Assembly (NCBI GenBank): GCA_002452335.1
Contig: DKFJ01000005.1
Span: forward strand, 62,001-126,000
Direction of reading: 5' to 3'
DNA: 64,000 nt
From: Deferribacteraceae bacterium UBA6799
GTDB lineage: Bacteria; Chrysiogenota; Deferribacteres; Deferribacterales; Geovibrionaceae
The notes beneath the pieces are model-generated. The model made no database searches, was not told the origin of the DNA, and saw only the letters and a program-made list of their open reading frames with translations. Shown in pieces: positions 35,690 through 44,096 of the stretch; position 1 is the first letter of the stretch; each line of letters opens with the position of its first letter. The position numbers were made by a program, and so were the translations under genes.

Positions 35690-36544
35690 TTGATACTGCA
35701 TATTTCACACAACGATCTGGACGGCGTCTCCTGCGGTGTCCTTACCAAGAGATTCATCAGGGACGTGGACAATATATTCTGCAATTATAACGAGATAGAT
35801 CAGATACTGCTGGATGTGGACACCAACCATTACGAAGAAATCCTCATCACGGATATGTCACCCAGCCAGAGGGTATTTCAGCAGGTTATGGGCGACATAC
35901 AGATAGTGGTTATAGACCACCATGAATCTTCCAAATGGCTGAAAGAAATGACAGAGACAGTACACGACATCAAAAAGTGCGCGACTCTGCTCACATACGA
36001 ATGGCTGGAACAGCACGGATACGACGTAACATCCTATAGAGAGCTGGTGGAGTGCGTCAACGACTTTGACATGTGGCATCTGAAACGCAGAGACAGCCTT
36101 CAGATGAATATGCTTTTCATGAAACTGGGTGTTGAGAGATATCTGGAAAGATTCTTCAGAAAGCCCTACACAGGCTTCACCGAGGACGAACAGCTTATAG
36201 TCGATCTGGAAACAGAGCGCAGGGATAAATATATCCATGCCGCCGCCAAGTCCGGATTCACTCTGAAAGACGCTGACGATCTGGACGTGTTCGTTGTCTT
36301 CGCCGAGGAATACAGTTCGGAGCTGGGCAACTATATCATAAAAGAGCTGGAAATGGACTATGTGGTTCTGATAAACATGCAGAGAAAAAAGGTCTCGCTC
36401 AGATCCCGTCCGGAAGTGGACGTCCGCACGCTGGCAGAGGAGAACGGAGGGGGCGGTCACAAGAACGCCGCCGGATTTTCCTTTAATTTCGATTTTTCCG
36501 TAATGGAATTTCTTCGTGAATGCGGGGTGATAAATGAAGGCTGA
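35690..36544 (+). CDS. DHH family phosphoesterase
   Basis: Protein of 284 residues with DHH and DHHA1 domains. HISHNDLDGVSC is motif I, TDMSP motif II, VVIDHHES the DHH motif and GGGGHKNAAGF the DHHA1 substrate-binding motif. Family members cleave cyclic dinucleotides, pAp or short RNA (NrnA-type); which is undecided. The start is TTG 35690 with GGAG 6 nt upstream, one base after the yjbQ stop; no other start fits the first motif. Confidence 0.9.
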   Translation: MILHISHNDLDGVSCGVLTKRFIRDVDNIFCNYNEIDQILLDVDTNHYEEILITDMSPSQRVFQQVMGDIQIVVIDHHESSKWLKEMTETVHDIKKCATLLTYEWLEQHGYDVTSYRELVECVNDFDMWHLKRRDSLQMNMLFMKLGVERYLERFFRKPYTGFTEDEQLIVDLETERRDKYIHAAAKSGFTLKDADDLDVFVVFAEEYSSELGNYIIKELEMDYVVLINMQRKKVSLRSRPEVDVRTLAEENGGGGHKNAAGFSFNFDFSVMEFLRECGVINEG

Positions 36545-37106
36545 ATTCATAAAATCCGCCCGTGAGCCGCAGCAGTATCCGGTAACAGAATTTCCGGAGA
36601 TTGCCTTCGCCGGACGAAGCAACGTCGGTAAATCCAGCATGATAAACACACTGCTCGGCACCAGAAAACTGGTGAAAGTAGGCAAAACACCCGGCAAGAC
36701 CCGTCTGGTTAACTTCTTTCTGGTACAGGACACCTTTATGCTGGTGGACCTGCCCGGCTACGGATACGCCAAAGTGTCCAAAGAGGAGAAGAAGCAGTGG
36801 GGCGAAACCATAGAGAACTATCTGACAGAACGCACACAGCTTGTGGCATGTGTTCTGATACTCGATATACGCCGTGACCCCAACGAAGACGATCTGGGCA
36901 TGCTGTTCTGGTTTCAGCATTTCTACCTGCGCACTATTGTCGCTCTGACCAAATGTGATAAGCTGTCTAACAATCAGGCCGCTTCACGTCTGGCGGCCAT
37001 CAGCAAACAGTTAAACATAGCCAGAGAGGACTTTATTCTGTTCAGCTCTCTGACGGGAAAGGGAAAAGATGAGGTCTGGAAGAGGATACAGGAAATTCTC
37101 GGCTAA
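36534..37106 (+). CDS. engB: Ribosome-assembly GTPase EngB/YsxC
   Basis: GTPase of 190 residues needed for 50S subunit assembly. G1 is GRSNVGKSS, G2 around KTPGKTR, G3 DLPGYGYAKV, G4 ALTKCDK. Length and N-terminal PEIAFAGRSN are standard. It overlaps the DHH gene by 11 bp and the PLD gene by 38 bp. Confidence 0.95.
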   Translation: MKAEFIKSAREPQQYPVTEFPEIAFAGRSNVGKSSMINTLLGTRKLVKVGKTPGKTRLVNFFLVQDTFMLVDLPGYGYAKVSKEEKKQWGETIENYLTERTQLVACVLILDIRRDPNEDDLGMLFWFQHFYLRTIVALTKCDKLSNNQAASRLAAISKQLNIAREDFILFSSLTGKGKDEVWKRIQEILG

Positions 37107-37638
37107 GCTTATAGGCATACTCACCGTTCTTGCCGCCTTTTTCATTTATTCCAATCTGAAGGCGGACATAAGAGAGCACGAGGCTACGGTGGCTGTGCTG
37201 CCGGATAAATCCATGCTTCAGTCGCTGGTGCACGACATAGCCAACGCAAAAGAGAGCGTCTATATGGCGATCTATATGTTCAAAACATCTGACCGTAACT
37301 ACACCGACACGGAAATGATAAAACAGGCTCTGATAAAAGCGGCTCAGAACGGCGTGAAGATATATGTGGTGATGGATGATGCCGGAAAGAGCGATATAAC
37401 CACCGCCGCCAACAAAGACACTGGCGAAGAGCTGAAGAAGGCGGGGATAAAAGTGGTGTACGATGACAAAAAGGTACGCCTGCACGCAAAAACAACGGTG
37501 ATCGATCACAATATAACATACATCGGCAGTCACAACTACACGGTCAGCGCCATCAACTATAACCGTGAAGTAACAGTGAGAATAGTCTCCGGAGGCGTAG
37601 CGGAAGACACCATCAGCTTTATCACATCAGTAAAATGA
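37069..37638 (+). CDS. Single-HKD phospholipase D-family protein (Nuc-like)
   Basis: Protein of 189 residues with an N-terminal membrane anchor or signal segment (about 12-30, ending near NLKAD) and one HKD motif, HAKTTVIDHN, followed by YIGSHNYT. Single-HKD enzymes such as Nuc work as dimers and cut nucleic acids or phosphodiesters in the periplasm. Its only ATG lies inside the engB 3' end (38-bp overlap). Confidence 0.85.
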   Translation: MRSGRGYRKFSAKLIGILTVLAAFFIYSNLKADIREHEATVAVLPDKSMLQSLVHDIANAKESVYMAIYMFKTSDRNYTDTEMIKQALIKAAQNGVKIYVVMDDAGKSDITTAANKDTGEELKKAGIKVVYDDKKVRLHAKTTVIDHNITYIGSHNYTVSAINYNREVTVRIVSGGVAEDTISFITSVK

Positions 37639-37646
37639 GGGTTTTT

Positions 37647-37886
37647 ATGAAACACATCATCCTACTGCTTTTCATGTTCACATTCATGTACGGCACAAAA
37701 GAGACAGGCATCAACCTGTTCTATTCAAAATGTTCTACCTGCCACGGCACAAAAGTCTCTCTGGAAAAAGTAAAAACAGAGGAACAATGGAAATCCACCA
37801 TAAAAAGGATGGAGAAGCACGGGCTGAATATAAAAAAATATGAGACAGAGAAGATAGCAGAATTTCTGGCGGAGCGCTCACAATGA
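37647..37886 (+). CDS. Small secreted c-type heme protein
   Basis: Protein of 79 residues with a signal peptide (KHIILLLFMFTFMYG) and a single heme site KCSTCH near residue 29. EEQWKSTIKRMEKHGLNI after it puts Trp, Met and Gly-Leu where the lipoprotein at 52382-52693 has them. Start ATG 37647 follows GAGGG by a good spacing; ATG 37635 overlaps the PLD stop and has no ribosome site. Likely a periplasmic electron carrier or redox sensor. Met near residue 50 could be the sixth heme ligand. Confidence 0.78.
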   Translation: MKHIILLLFMFTFMYGTKETGINLFYSKCSTCHGTKVSLEKVKTEEQWKSTIKRMEKHGLNIKKYETEKIAEFLAERSQ

Positions 37887-38386
37887 CAGATTTCATCAGC
37901 ATAGACCCCAAAACCCTGAAAGATAACGTTTTTTCTATCACAGACGACGAATGGATGCTGGTGACAGCCGGCGACAGAACCGGATTCAACACCATGACAG
38001 CCAGCTGGGGCGGACTGGGCATTCTTTGGTTCAAAAACGTGTCGTTCATCTTCGTTCGTCCGGGCAGATACACCTATGAATTCATGGAAAAACACGACAC
38101 CTACACCCTCTCGTTTCTCGGCGATGAACACAGGGATATCCTGACATATTGCGGAAAGATGAGCGGAAGAAACGTGGACAAGGTTAAAGAGACCGGACTG
38201 ACCCCTGTCTTCGATAAAAACAGCGTGTATTTCAATCAGTCCAGAATGGTTATGGTGTGCAGGAAACTGTATCATCAGGACATAGACCCGAAAAACTTTC
38301 TGGATCCTGCCATTCACGACGCATATCCCAACAAGGATTATCACAGGATGTATGTGGGTGAGATTACTGATCTTCTGATGAAGTAA
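37883..38386 (+). CDS. Flavin reductase-like protein (FMN-binding split barrel)
   Basis: Protein of 167 residues. WMLVTAGDRTGFNTMTASWGG is the opening FMN-binding strand of the flavin-reductase/FlaRed family, and FIFVRPGRYTYEF and YTLSFLGDEHRD follow. It probably reduces FMN or uses it for another small-molecule reduction. ATG overlaps the heme-protein stop (ATGA). It ends 1 bp before the convergent caspase gene. Confidence 0.88.
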   Translation: MTDFISIDPKTLKDNVFSITDDEWMLVTAGDRTGFNTMTASWGGLGILWFKNVSFIFVRPGRYTYEFMEKHDTYTLSFLGDEHRDILTYCGKMSGRNVDKVKETGLTPVFDKNSVYFNQSRMVMVCRKLYHQDIDPKNFLDPAIHDAYPNKDYHRMYVGEITDLLMK

Positions 38387-38398
38387 GCTATCTTACTT
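38381..38398. terminator. Short inverted repeat between convergent genes
   Basis: AAGTAAG, loop CTAT, CTTACTT: a 7-bp perfect stem that contains both stop codons of the convergent flavin reductase and caspase genes. Only a short T run follows, so it is a weak terminator candidate for both strands. Confidence 0.35.
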
Positions 38399-39731
38399 TT
38401 AACCCGACGAGAACGGGATCAGTCTCCGAACAGGACGGACACGCAAAATCAACAGCGTCTTTTGCGCTATGTTTTATGATGTCTCTGAGCTGTGTCATGG
38501 ACATATCTTTGGCGTCCAGCTTTTCCATTCTGTGCTGGATCACCGATCTCAGCATATCCTTTCTCTGAGTCAGCATGCGGTAATGCTCGTTTGTATCCGC
38601 TTCAATTTTGAATGCGGCTGTGACTGTAGTACCGTTTACCTCTGCCGTTACAGGAGCTATCACAACATATGGAAAAGATGTATCCGAATAAGATGTGTTC
38701 GTTATCTTTTTTGATGTGGCGGTCATCACCAGATCTTTGCGCTCTTTCGCCTCTACGGGCGGTCTGTTCTTCAGACTGTCGTCTATCTCTCTCAGCCTCT
38801 TCAGAGCGTCATTCGCCTCCGGAGATCCCGGCGATTTTCTTATTATGGAGAGCAGCTTTTCCTTTTCATCAGACGGCACAGGTCTTTCGGCTGTCTTTTC
38901 ATCATTTTTCTGCTGTTCAGCCGCAAAGAAAATGAACTCGCCGTCCGATCCCCTCAGCTTACCGAAAACAGGGGTCTGGGTTCCGCCGGAATAGGCTGTT
39001 ACCTCTTTCTGCAAAAACATTCCCAGCTCGCTTCCAGTCACCACACCGTCGCCGTTGCTGTCCGCCCTGCCCGTGACGCCTTCGGTGAAACGTCTGCGGA
39101 AGACCGACTCATCAGGCACCTGCTGGTTCTCTGAACCGGAGGATATAAACTCTCTGGCCGGTTTCCTGAGCATATCGATCAGAAACTCCGGGATGGAGCG
39201 CATGGCGGTAAAAACAGTGCCGGAAAAACAGCTGTCGAACACGAACAGGCTGTGCTGAGCCTTCATGTTCTTCACCATTTCGGGAAAATAATCTATCTCT
39301 ATGCTTCCGTTCAGAAAGCCTTTCATGTCCTTGTTCGGGTCGGCGGCATCCTTCAGAACCAGATATCCGGTTCTCCTGCCGTTTTTTTCCAGAGTATGCC
39401 CGTGTCCGGCAAAATATATCAGGACTCTCGCCTTAGGCTCGCTGCCGTATCTGTCGAAAAAATTTCTGACGGCGGTCATCAGCGTCTGTCTGTCTGGGTT
39501 AACTGACTTTATCACCTGAAATCCGCTCTCTTTCAGCGTCTGTTCCACGGCCTCTATATCCTGCTTCACTCCAGGCAGTGCAGGCCAGCCGGATCCGTAT
39601 GAGTATTCGCCGATGACCAGCGCGGCGCTGGACGAATAGAACTGAGCCGGATCGATGACAGCGGGCGTGACGGCCCTGTCCGCGCCAAAGGCAAAAACAG
39701 GCAGAATCAGCAGAAATATCAGTTTTTTCAT
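38388..39731 (-). CDS. Secreted caspase-like peptidase (C14) with EF-hand
   Basis: Protein of 447 residues. A signal peptide (1-17) is followed by a caspase-hemoglobinase domain at about 35-250: IYFAGHGHT gives catalytic His110, VFDSCFSG gives Cys168, and SSGSENQQ follows. ADSNGDGVVTGSEL (about 224-235) is a perfect EF-hand loop (D, N, D, G, V, E spacing), so Ca2+ may control activity. About 270-345 is low-complexity linker; the C-terminal 100 residues (DLVMTATS... to VGLKVR) are unassigned. Metacaspase-like enzymes cleave after Arg/Lys or Asp; target unknown. ATG 39731 overlaps the fliQ stop (ATGA), placing it as last gene of the motA-fliQ operon. Confidence 0.87.
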   Translation of the reverse strand: MKKLIFLLILPVFAFGADRAVTPAVIDPAQFYSSSAALVIGEYSYGSGWPALPGVKQDIEAVEQTLKESGFQVIKSVNPDRQTLMTAVRNFFDRYGSEPKARVLIYFAGHGHTLEKNGRRTGYLVLKDAADPNKDMKGFLNGSIEIDYFPEMVKNMKAQHSLFVFDSCFSGTVFTAMRSIPEFLIDMLRKPAREFISSGSENQQVPDESVFRRRFTEGVTGRADSNGDGVVTGSELGMFLQKEVTAYSGGTQTPVFGKLRGSDGEFIFFAAEQQKNDEKTAERPVPSDEKEKLLSIIRKSPGSPEANDALKRLREIDDSLKNRPPVEAKERKDLVMTATSKKITNTSYSDTSFPYVVIAPVTAEVNGTTVTAAFKIEADTNEHYRMLTQRKDMLRSVIQHRMEKLDAKDMSMTQLRDIIKHSAKDAVDFACPSCSETDPVLVGLKVR

Positions 39732-40000
39732 TTGCCTATGTAGGTGTTAAGGTTGGAAAAAAGCTGGATGGTGTAGGTCATGATCTTATCTGTCATCCAG
39801 GGGGCAAACAGCATCACGGCCACGATAACGCCGATGATCTTGGGAATGAAAGTCAGCGTCATCTCCTGAATCTGGGTCACAGACTGGAAAATACTGATAA
39901 TCAGACCGATAACCAGCCCGAAAAGCAGCATGGGCGACGCTATCAGAAGAGACAGCTGGAGAGCTTTAGTAAGCATATCGATTACAAGATCAGCTGACAT
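39728..40000 (-). CDS. fliQ: Flagellar export apparatus protein FliQ
   Basis: Protein of 90 residues with two membrane helices, the standard FliQ size and pattern: LVIDMLTKALQLSLLIASPML, then LVIGLIISIFQSVTQIQEMTL and FIPKI. Together with FliP and FliR it forms the export gate. It lies 4 bp after fliP. fliR, flhB and flhA, its usual followers, are not here; a caspase gene follows instead. Confidence 0.96.
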   Translation of the reverse strand: MSADLVIDMLTKALQLSLLIASPMLLFGLVIGLIISIFQSVTQIQEMTLTFIPKIIGVIVAVMLFAPWMTDKIMTYTIQLFSNLNTYIGK

Positions 40001-40004
40001 AATA

Positions 40005-40751
40005 TCACCAGAAACTTTTTACGAGTGATGTTACAATGAGTCCCCATCCGTCCACCAGCACAAACAGCATGATCTTGAACGGCACAGAGATCATTACAGG
40101 CGGCAGCATCATCATACCCATAGAGAGCAGAACGCTCGCCACCACAAAATCTATTATGAGAAACGGGAGATACACAAGAAATCCCATCTGAAAAGCTGTC
40201 GTAAGCTCGCTGACCACAAAAGAGGCGACTAGAACAGTGTCGGGAATATCCTCGGCGGATTTCGGTCTGGGCGAGTTGCTGATATCCAGAAAGGTTCTGA
40301 CCTCTTTCTTTCTGGTGTTGTTCAGCATAAATTTTCGCAGAGGCTGTTTTGCCTCGTTTATCATCTCCATGAAGGTCAGCTTGCCCTCCTGATACGGCTG
40401 ATATCCTTTGGTATACGCCTCTTTGAAAACAGGCGTCATGATGAACATAGTCAGTATCAGAGCCAGCCCCACCAGAACCTGAGACGGCGGCACAGTGGCA
40501 GTACCCATCGCTGTTCTCAGCAGAGAAAAAACTATTATGATCCTGGTGAATGATGTCATCAGGATAAGTATCGACGGAGCCAGAGACAGCACGGTCAGAA
40601 AGAAGATAAGCTGCAGGGTGACAGAGACATCCTGCGGGCTGGCCGCCTGCTCCATGCCGAACCGGAACGCCGGAAAGGGTATTGGGTCTGCCGCCAGCAC
40701 CCCTGTGAAGGGAATCGCCAGCAGAAACAGAACTATGAGCGTTTTCTTAAT
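40005..40751 (-). CDS. fliP: Flagellar export apparatus protein FliP (non-canonical start likely)
   Basis: Membrane protein of the export gate. SFTRIIIVFSLLRTAMGT, PPSQVLVGLALILTMF and VVASVLLSMGMMMLPPVMIS are FliP signatures. The first standard start in frame (GTG 40700) gives 231 residues and no signal peptide. Upstream the frame stays open to TGA 40768-40766 and encodes IKKTLIVLFLLAIPFTGVLA, a perfect FliP-type signal peptide. ATT 40751 has GAGAGG (40765-40760) 8 nt upstream; starting there gives 248 residues, the family size. Coordinates use ATT. It would overlap fliO by 19 bp. Confidence 0.85.
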   Translation of the reverse strand: MKKTLIVLFLLAIPFTGVLAADPIPFPAFRFGMEQAASPQDVSVTLQLIFFLTVLSLAPSILILMTSFTRIIIVFSLLRTAMGTATVPPSQVLVGLALILTMFIMTPVFKEAYTKGYQPYQEGKLTFMEMINEAKQPLRKFMLNNTRKKEVRTFLDISNSPRPKSAEDIPDTVLVASFVVSELTTAFQMGFLVYLPFLIIDFVVASVLLSMGMMMLPPVMISVPFKIMLFVLVDGWGLIVTSLVKSFW

Positions 40752-41521
40752 GATTTCAGCCTCTCAGAGATTGAGTTTCTGGATATCTCGACCTCGTCCT
40801 TCAGTCCGGGATTCTTCTTGAAGAACTTCATATAGTTCGAGAATTCTGTCTTTTTGGTGAATCCGGATTTGATACGGGTCACCTCATCCTCATCTGTTAT
40901 CTTTTCTATAAGGTTCATTGACGTGTCGGTAACGCCCAGTATATATATCTTGTTGTCTATTTCATAGAAGAACAGGCTTTTTCTGATGTCCATGTCTACC
41001 TTGCCCAGCAGCCTTCCGGTGCCGGGGATGTCCGTGAACACCTGTCTTTTGAAAAATGTCTTGAACATCCAGAAGATACCCAGCATCACAGCCAGAACTA
41101 TCATCAGCCCCCAGACCATTCTGGAATAGGCTTTCTTACCCACCAGAGGCTCTCCCTCCGGCGCTTTCGGAAATGTATAGGTTATTCTGATCTGTTTAGG
41201 CTGAGACACTATCTCAGGGACTGCCAGCTCTTCGGAAAAATCTGTTATGAGTCTCTTTCTGGTATCGTCAGATGTGATATAGAGTTTCTCCACGGGCATA
41301 TCCCAGAAATCCTGAGTGAACTCTATCTTTTCATTGGTCTCAAAGCTGATTACGAAGCTCTTGTCGAGCTTCAGGGTATTCACATTGGAGTACCCGTGCT
41401 CGAAATCTATAACGATATTCAGCCCGGACTCGTCTATCTCATAGGTGAGATTGGCGGCCTGAGCCGTTACGCTCAGCAGTATTAAGGCAAGAAAGGCAAA
41501 AAACCTAGCGGTACATGCCAT
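40733..41521 (-). CDS. fliO: Flagellar biosynthesis protein FliO with periplasmic AMIN-like region
   Basis: Protein of 262 residues, longer than enterobacterial FliO. Signal peptide (1-22), an all-beta periplasmic region about 23-125 (AMIN-like pattern), a membrane helix at about 137-157 (MVWGLMIVLAVMLGIFWMF), then the FliO cytoplasmic core with KSLFFYEIDNKIYILGVTD. FliO assists FliP assembly. It overlaps fliN by 17 bp and fliP downstream. Confidence 0.88.
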   Translation of the reverse strand: MACTARFFAFLALILLSVTAQAANLTYEIDESGLNIVIDFEHGYSNVNTLKLDKSFVISFETNEKIEFTQDFWDMPVEKLYITSDDTRKRLITDFSEELAVPEIVSQPKQIRITYTFPKAPEGEPLVGKKAYSRMVWGLMIVLAVMLGIFWMFKTFFKRQVFTDIPGTGRLLGKVDMDIRKSLFFYEIDNKIYILGVTDTSMNLIEKITDEDEVTRIKSGFTKKTEFSNYMKFFKKNPGLKDEVEISRNSISERLKSLRKRS

Positions 41522-41792
41522 TTTTATACATCTCTGTGAGTTTTTGTTTATCCAGTATCTCAGTCACCCTGATGGCGAATTTATCATCCAGAACCATTAT
41601 CTCGCCCAGAGCCAGCGGCTTGCCGTTCACCAGAAAGTCAACGGGCTCGCCCGATGTCTTGGAAAACTTCAGTATAGTGCCCTTCTCCCAGCTAAGCAGT
41701 TCTTTCACTTTCACCATTTTTCTGCCCAGCTCCACTTTGATGTCGAAGAGAACCTCTCCGAACTCTGTTTTAGCGAGATGAGAATCTTTCAT
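41505..41792 (-). CDS. fliN: Flagellar motor switch protein FliN
   Basis: SpoA-domain protein of 95 residues: VKVELGRKMVKV, LSWEKGTILKFSKTSGEPVD and GEIMVLDDKFAIRVTEI are FliN C-ring signatures. It is short, lacking an N-terminal extension, and no fliM or fliG is in the window. Located between fliL and fliO. Confidence 0.93.
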   Translation of the reverse strand: MKDSHLAKTEFGEVLFDIKVELGRKMVKVKELLSWEKGTILKFSKTSGEPVDFLVNGKPLALGEIMVLDDKFAIRVTEILDKQKLTEMYKNGMYR

Positions 41793-41798
41793 ATGTTC

Positions 41799-42326
41799 CT
41801 ACTGTGATACAAATTCTGTAAAATATACATTAGATATCTGACCCTTGGTGAGCAGTGAGTTCACCCTGCGCAGGATCTCCTGCTTCAGGATCAGCTTGCC
41901 CTGAGCCGAGCTCACTTCCTCGTATCTTTTCGAAGCGAGTATGGTGAGGATGGCGTCTCTGAGCTGAGGTATGCGTTTATCCAGCTCCAGCTTAAGCTCC
42001 GCCGCGGCCTTCTCGTTGCCCGCCTGCAGTTCCAGCTGGATGGTTACTTTCAGATATCTGGTACCTTCGTTGTCCATCATGTTCACTATGAAGGTTTCCA
42101 GAGGATACAGCTCGCCTATTTCGTTGGATATCACGGGCGCGGAAGCCTTCTTCACTTCGTCTGCCGCCTGATCTCCTTTGGGTGCCAGAAATATTTTATA
42201 AGCCACAAATCCGCCGCCGCCTAATATTATGAGAAGTACGACAAGGATGATAATGAGCTTCAGTTTTCCGCCTTTCTTCTTTTTCGCCCCGCCCTCTTCG
42301 GGCGTTTTTTCTTCTTCAGCTGCCAT
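41799..42326 (-). CDS. fliL: Flagellar basal body-associated protein FliL
   Basis: Protein of 175 residues: charged Lys/Glu-rich cytoplasmic start (about 1-23), one membrane helix (about 24-45, LKLIIILVVLLIILGGGGFV), and a periplasmic domain with YPLETFIVNM, RYLKVTIQLEL and LRDAILTIL typical of FliL. FliL rings surround MotAB stators. It overlaps the motB stop by one base (TAATG). Confidence 0.94.
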   Translation of the reverse strand: MAAEEEKTPEEGGAKKKKGGKLKLIIILVVLLIILGGGGFVAYKIFLAPKGDQAADEVKKASAPVISNEIGELYPLETFIVNMMDNEGTRYLKVTIQLELQAGNEKAAAELKLELDKRIPQLRDAILTILASKRYEEVSSAQGKLILKQEILRRVNSLLTKGQISNVYFTEFVSQ

Positions 42327-43084
42327 TACTGTCCTCCTTGGGTGTTTTCTTCTTCCGCGTCGAAGAGATTTTTGTTTGCTTCAGCCAGTTCGGGGCTGAT
42401 GAAGTTTATCTCCACCCTCCTGTTCTTGGCTCTGCTCTCCGGGCTGATGTTCGGTGTCACCGGGTGGTTCTCCGCGTATCCTGCGGCAGAAAGCTTCATC
42501 GGTTCCACGTCCTTGTTAATAAAATATTTCACCACCGCCACAGCTCTGGCCGTGGAAAGTTCCCAGTTAGAGCTGAACATGGCTGTGTTTATCGGAATAT
42601 CATCTGTATGCCCCTCGACCATAACGTCAAAAGGCGATTCGGCAATCACCGCCGCCAGCTTGTCCAGAAGAGGATAAGCGTCCGGCTTGATCTCCGCGCT
42701 GCCCGCATCGAAGAGAGTGCTGTCCATGATCCTGACAGACACGCCTTTTTTCGATTCGGATATGGTTATATTCTGCTGAAGCTGAGCCTGTTTCGCATAT
42801 TCTTTCATGCTCTGGCTGATCTTCTGCTTCATGTTTTTGACATTCTGAACGAAGGATAGACGGGACATAATGTCGTTATTGGTCAGCTCGGTCTGCGAGC
42901 CTTCCTTCAGCACCCCAAGAGAACCCTGAAGAGAACCCAGAGCGACCTTGATCTTTCTCTTGTCCATCGACGCCATAGACAGAAGAAGGATGAAGAACGT
43001 CAGAAGTAGCTGGTTCATATCCGTGAATGTCGCCATCCACAGAGGGGCGCCCGGTTTGCACTCGGGGCATTTTTTTTCACCCAT
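42326..43084 (-). CDS. motB: Flagellar motor stator protein MotB
   Basis: Protein of 252 residues. The single membrane helix at about 20-40 holds the proton- or ion-carrying Asp22 (TFTDMNQLLLTFF). The OmpA-like peptidoglycan-binding domain shows VEGHTDDIPI and NWELSTARA. Before the helix sits an unusual CPEC pair (Cys6, Cys9), a possible metal or redox site that most MotB proteins lack. GGAG lies 10 nt upstream. Confidence 0.95.
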   Translation of the reverse strand: MGEKKCPECKPGAPLWMATFTDMNQLLLTFFILLLSMASMDKRKIKVALGSLQGSLGVLKEGSQTELTNNDIMSRLSFVQNVKNMKQKISQSMKEYAKQAQLQQNITISESKKGVSVRIMDSTLFDAGSAEIKPDAYPLLDKLAAVIAESPFDVMVEGHTDDIPINTAMFSSNWELSTARAVAVVKYFINKDVEPMKLSAAGYAENHPVTPNISPESRAKNRRVEINFISPELAEANKNLFDAEEENTQGGQ

Positions 43085-43140
43085 TTAACGACTGCTCCGT
43101 ATAGATAAAACAAAGACGCGTAAAAACGTCCCTGAGTTCA

Positions 43141-43905
43141 TTAATCAAACTGGGACTTCCTCTGACCTGGTGACAGATAAGCGTTCAGCTTCTGCTCCAC
43201 GATCCTGGGGTTGTCTCCCGCCTGAATAGCCATGATCCCGGCGATCATGATCTCTCTGAGGATCACTTCCTGAGATGATCTGAACTCCAGCTTCACCTTC
43301 AGAGGACCGGCGAACATGTTCGCCATCATCGCTCCGTAGAAAGTGGTAAGCAGCGCAACAGCCATCGCAGGACCGATAGACGATGGATCGTCCATGGTCT
43401 GAAGCATCGCCACCAGACCCACCAGAGTACCGATCATACCCATCGCAGGACCGTAGTCCACCATCGCTCCCAGAAGCCCCGCTCCCGCTTTGTGCCTTTC
43501 ACCCATGTAGTTGAGTTCAGTTTCGAGAATATTTTTGATGACCTCCGGCTCTGTGCCGTCCACGGCGAGCCTGATGCCCTTTTTTAAGAATTCGTCCGCC
43601 ACTTCGTCTCCGGCTGATTCCAGAGAGAGGATACCGTCCCTTCTCGCTTTAACGGCGAACTCAACAAGCTGAGCTATCAGCTTGGGAGCATCGTCCATGG
43701 GATATTTGATGGTTTTCAGGATTACTTTTACGAACCCGACAACTTTGTCCATAGGATAACACATCATCACAAGTCCGGAAACACCGCCGATAACGATAAG
43801 AACAGACGGAATGTCTATGTACGGCCCGAGACCGGCACCCATAACAATAGCCGCAAGAACAAGAGCATACGCAACGACAGCGCCGATTAGTGTAGCTATA
43901 TCCAT
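43141..43905 (-). CDS. motA: Flagellar motor stator protein MotA
   Basis: Protein of 254 residues with four helices. It starts MDIATLIGAVVAYALVL; TM3 is GPAMGMIGTLVGLVAML and TM4 IGPAMAVALLTTFYGAMMA, the conserved MotA pair lining the ion path; the cytoplasmic loop has KARRDGILSLE. ATG 43905 has GGAG 5 nt upstream, better than TTG 43920. First gene of the motA-caspase operon. Confidence 0.95.
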   Translation of the reverse strand: MDIATLIGAVVAYALVLAAIVMGAGLGPYIDIPSVLIVIGGVSGLVMMCYPMDKVVGFVKVILKTIKYPMDDAPKLIAQLVEFAVKARRDGILSLESAGDEVADEFLKKGIRLAVDGTEPEVIKNILETELNYMGERHKAGAGLLGAMVDYGPAMGMIGTLVGLVAMLQTMDDPSSIGPAMAVALLTTFYGAMMANMFAGPLKVKLEFRSSQEVILREIMIAGIMAIQAGDNPRIVEQKLNAYLSPGQRKSQFD

Positions 43906-43993
43906 AGTCACTCCGTACAATTAAAGCTGGATTGCCGCACAGACATAGCCCATTTGTGGGCGCACGTCAGGGACAGTCTTATAATTATCTATT

Positions 43994-44023
43994 AGAATAC
44001 AGGATTATCAAGGGTTCAGTCAA
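43994..44023 (-). promoter_or_regulatory. Candidate sigma-70 promoter for motA operon
   Basis: Minus strand: TTGACT (44023-44018), 18-nt spacer, TATTCT (43999-43994); leader about 85 nt. The leader carries a 5-bp hairpin, GCCCA-loop-TGGGC at 43948-43961. No sigma-54 element was seen in this gap, unlike the hook genes. Confidence 0.45.
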
Positions 44024-44050
44024 CAGAAATAATATTGACTTATAATGATA

Positions 44051-44082
44051 AAAGGGTCGTGATCTGATTTTCACGACCCTTT
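44051..44082 (-). terminator. Rho-independent terminator after flgE
   Basis: A perfect 12-bp stem (44051-44062 with 44071-44082, AAAGGGTCGTGA and its complement) with an 8-nt loop, 14 bp after the flgE stop. The T run following on the minus strand is short (TTTTATCATT), but stem strength and position make it convincing. It separates the hook operon from motA. Confidence 0.8.
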
Positions 44083-44096
44083 AGATATTTTTCGGA

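Noticed and set aside
35858..36733. Minus-strand frame of 291 codons opposite the DHH phosphoesterase and engB
   Set aside because: Spans two real, motif-bearing genes on the other strand; no domain seen.
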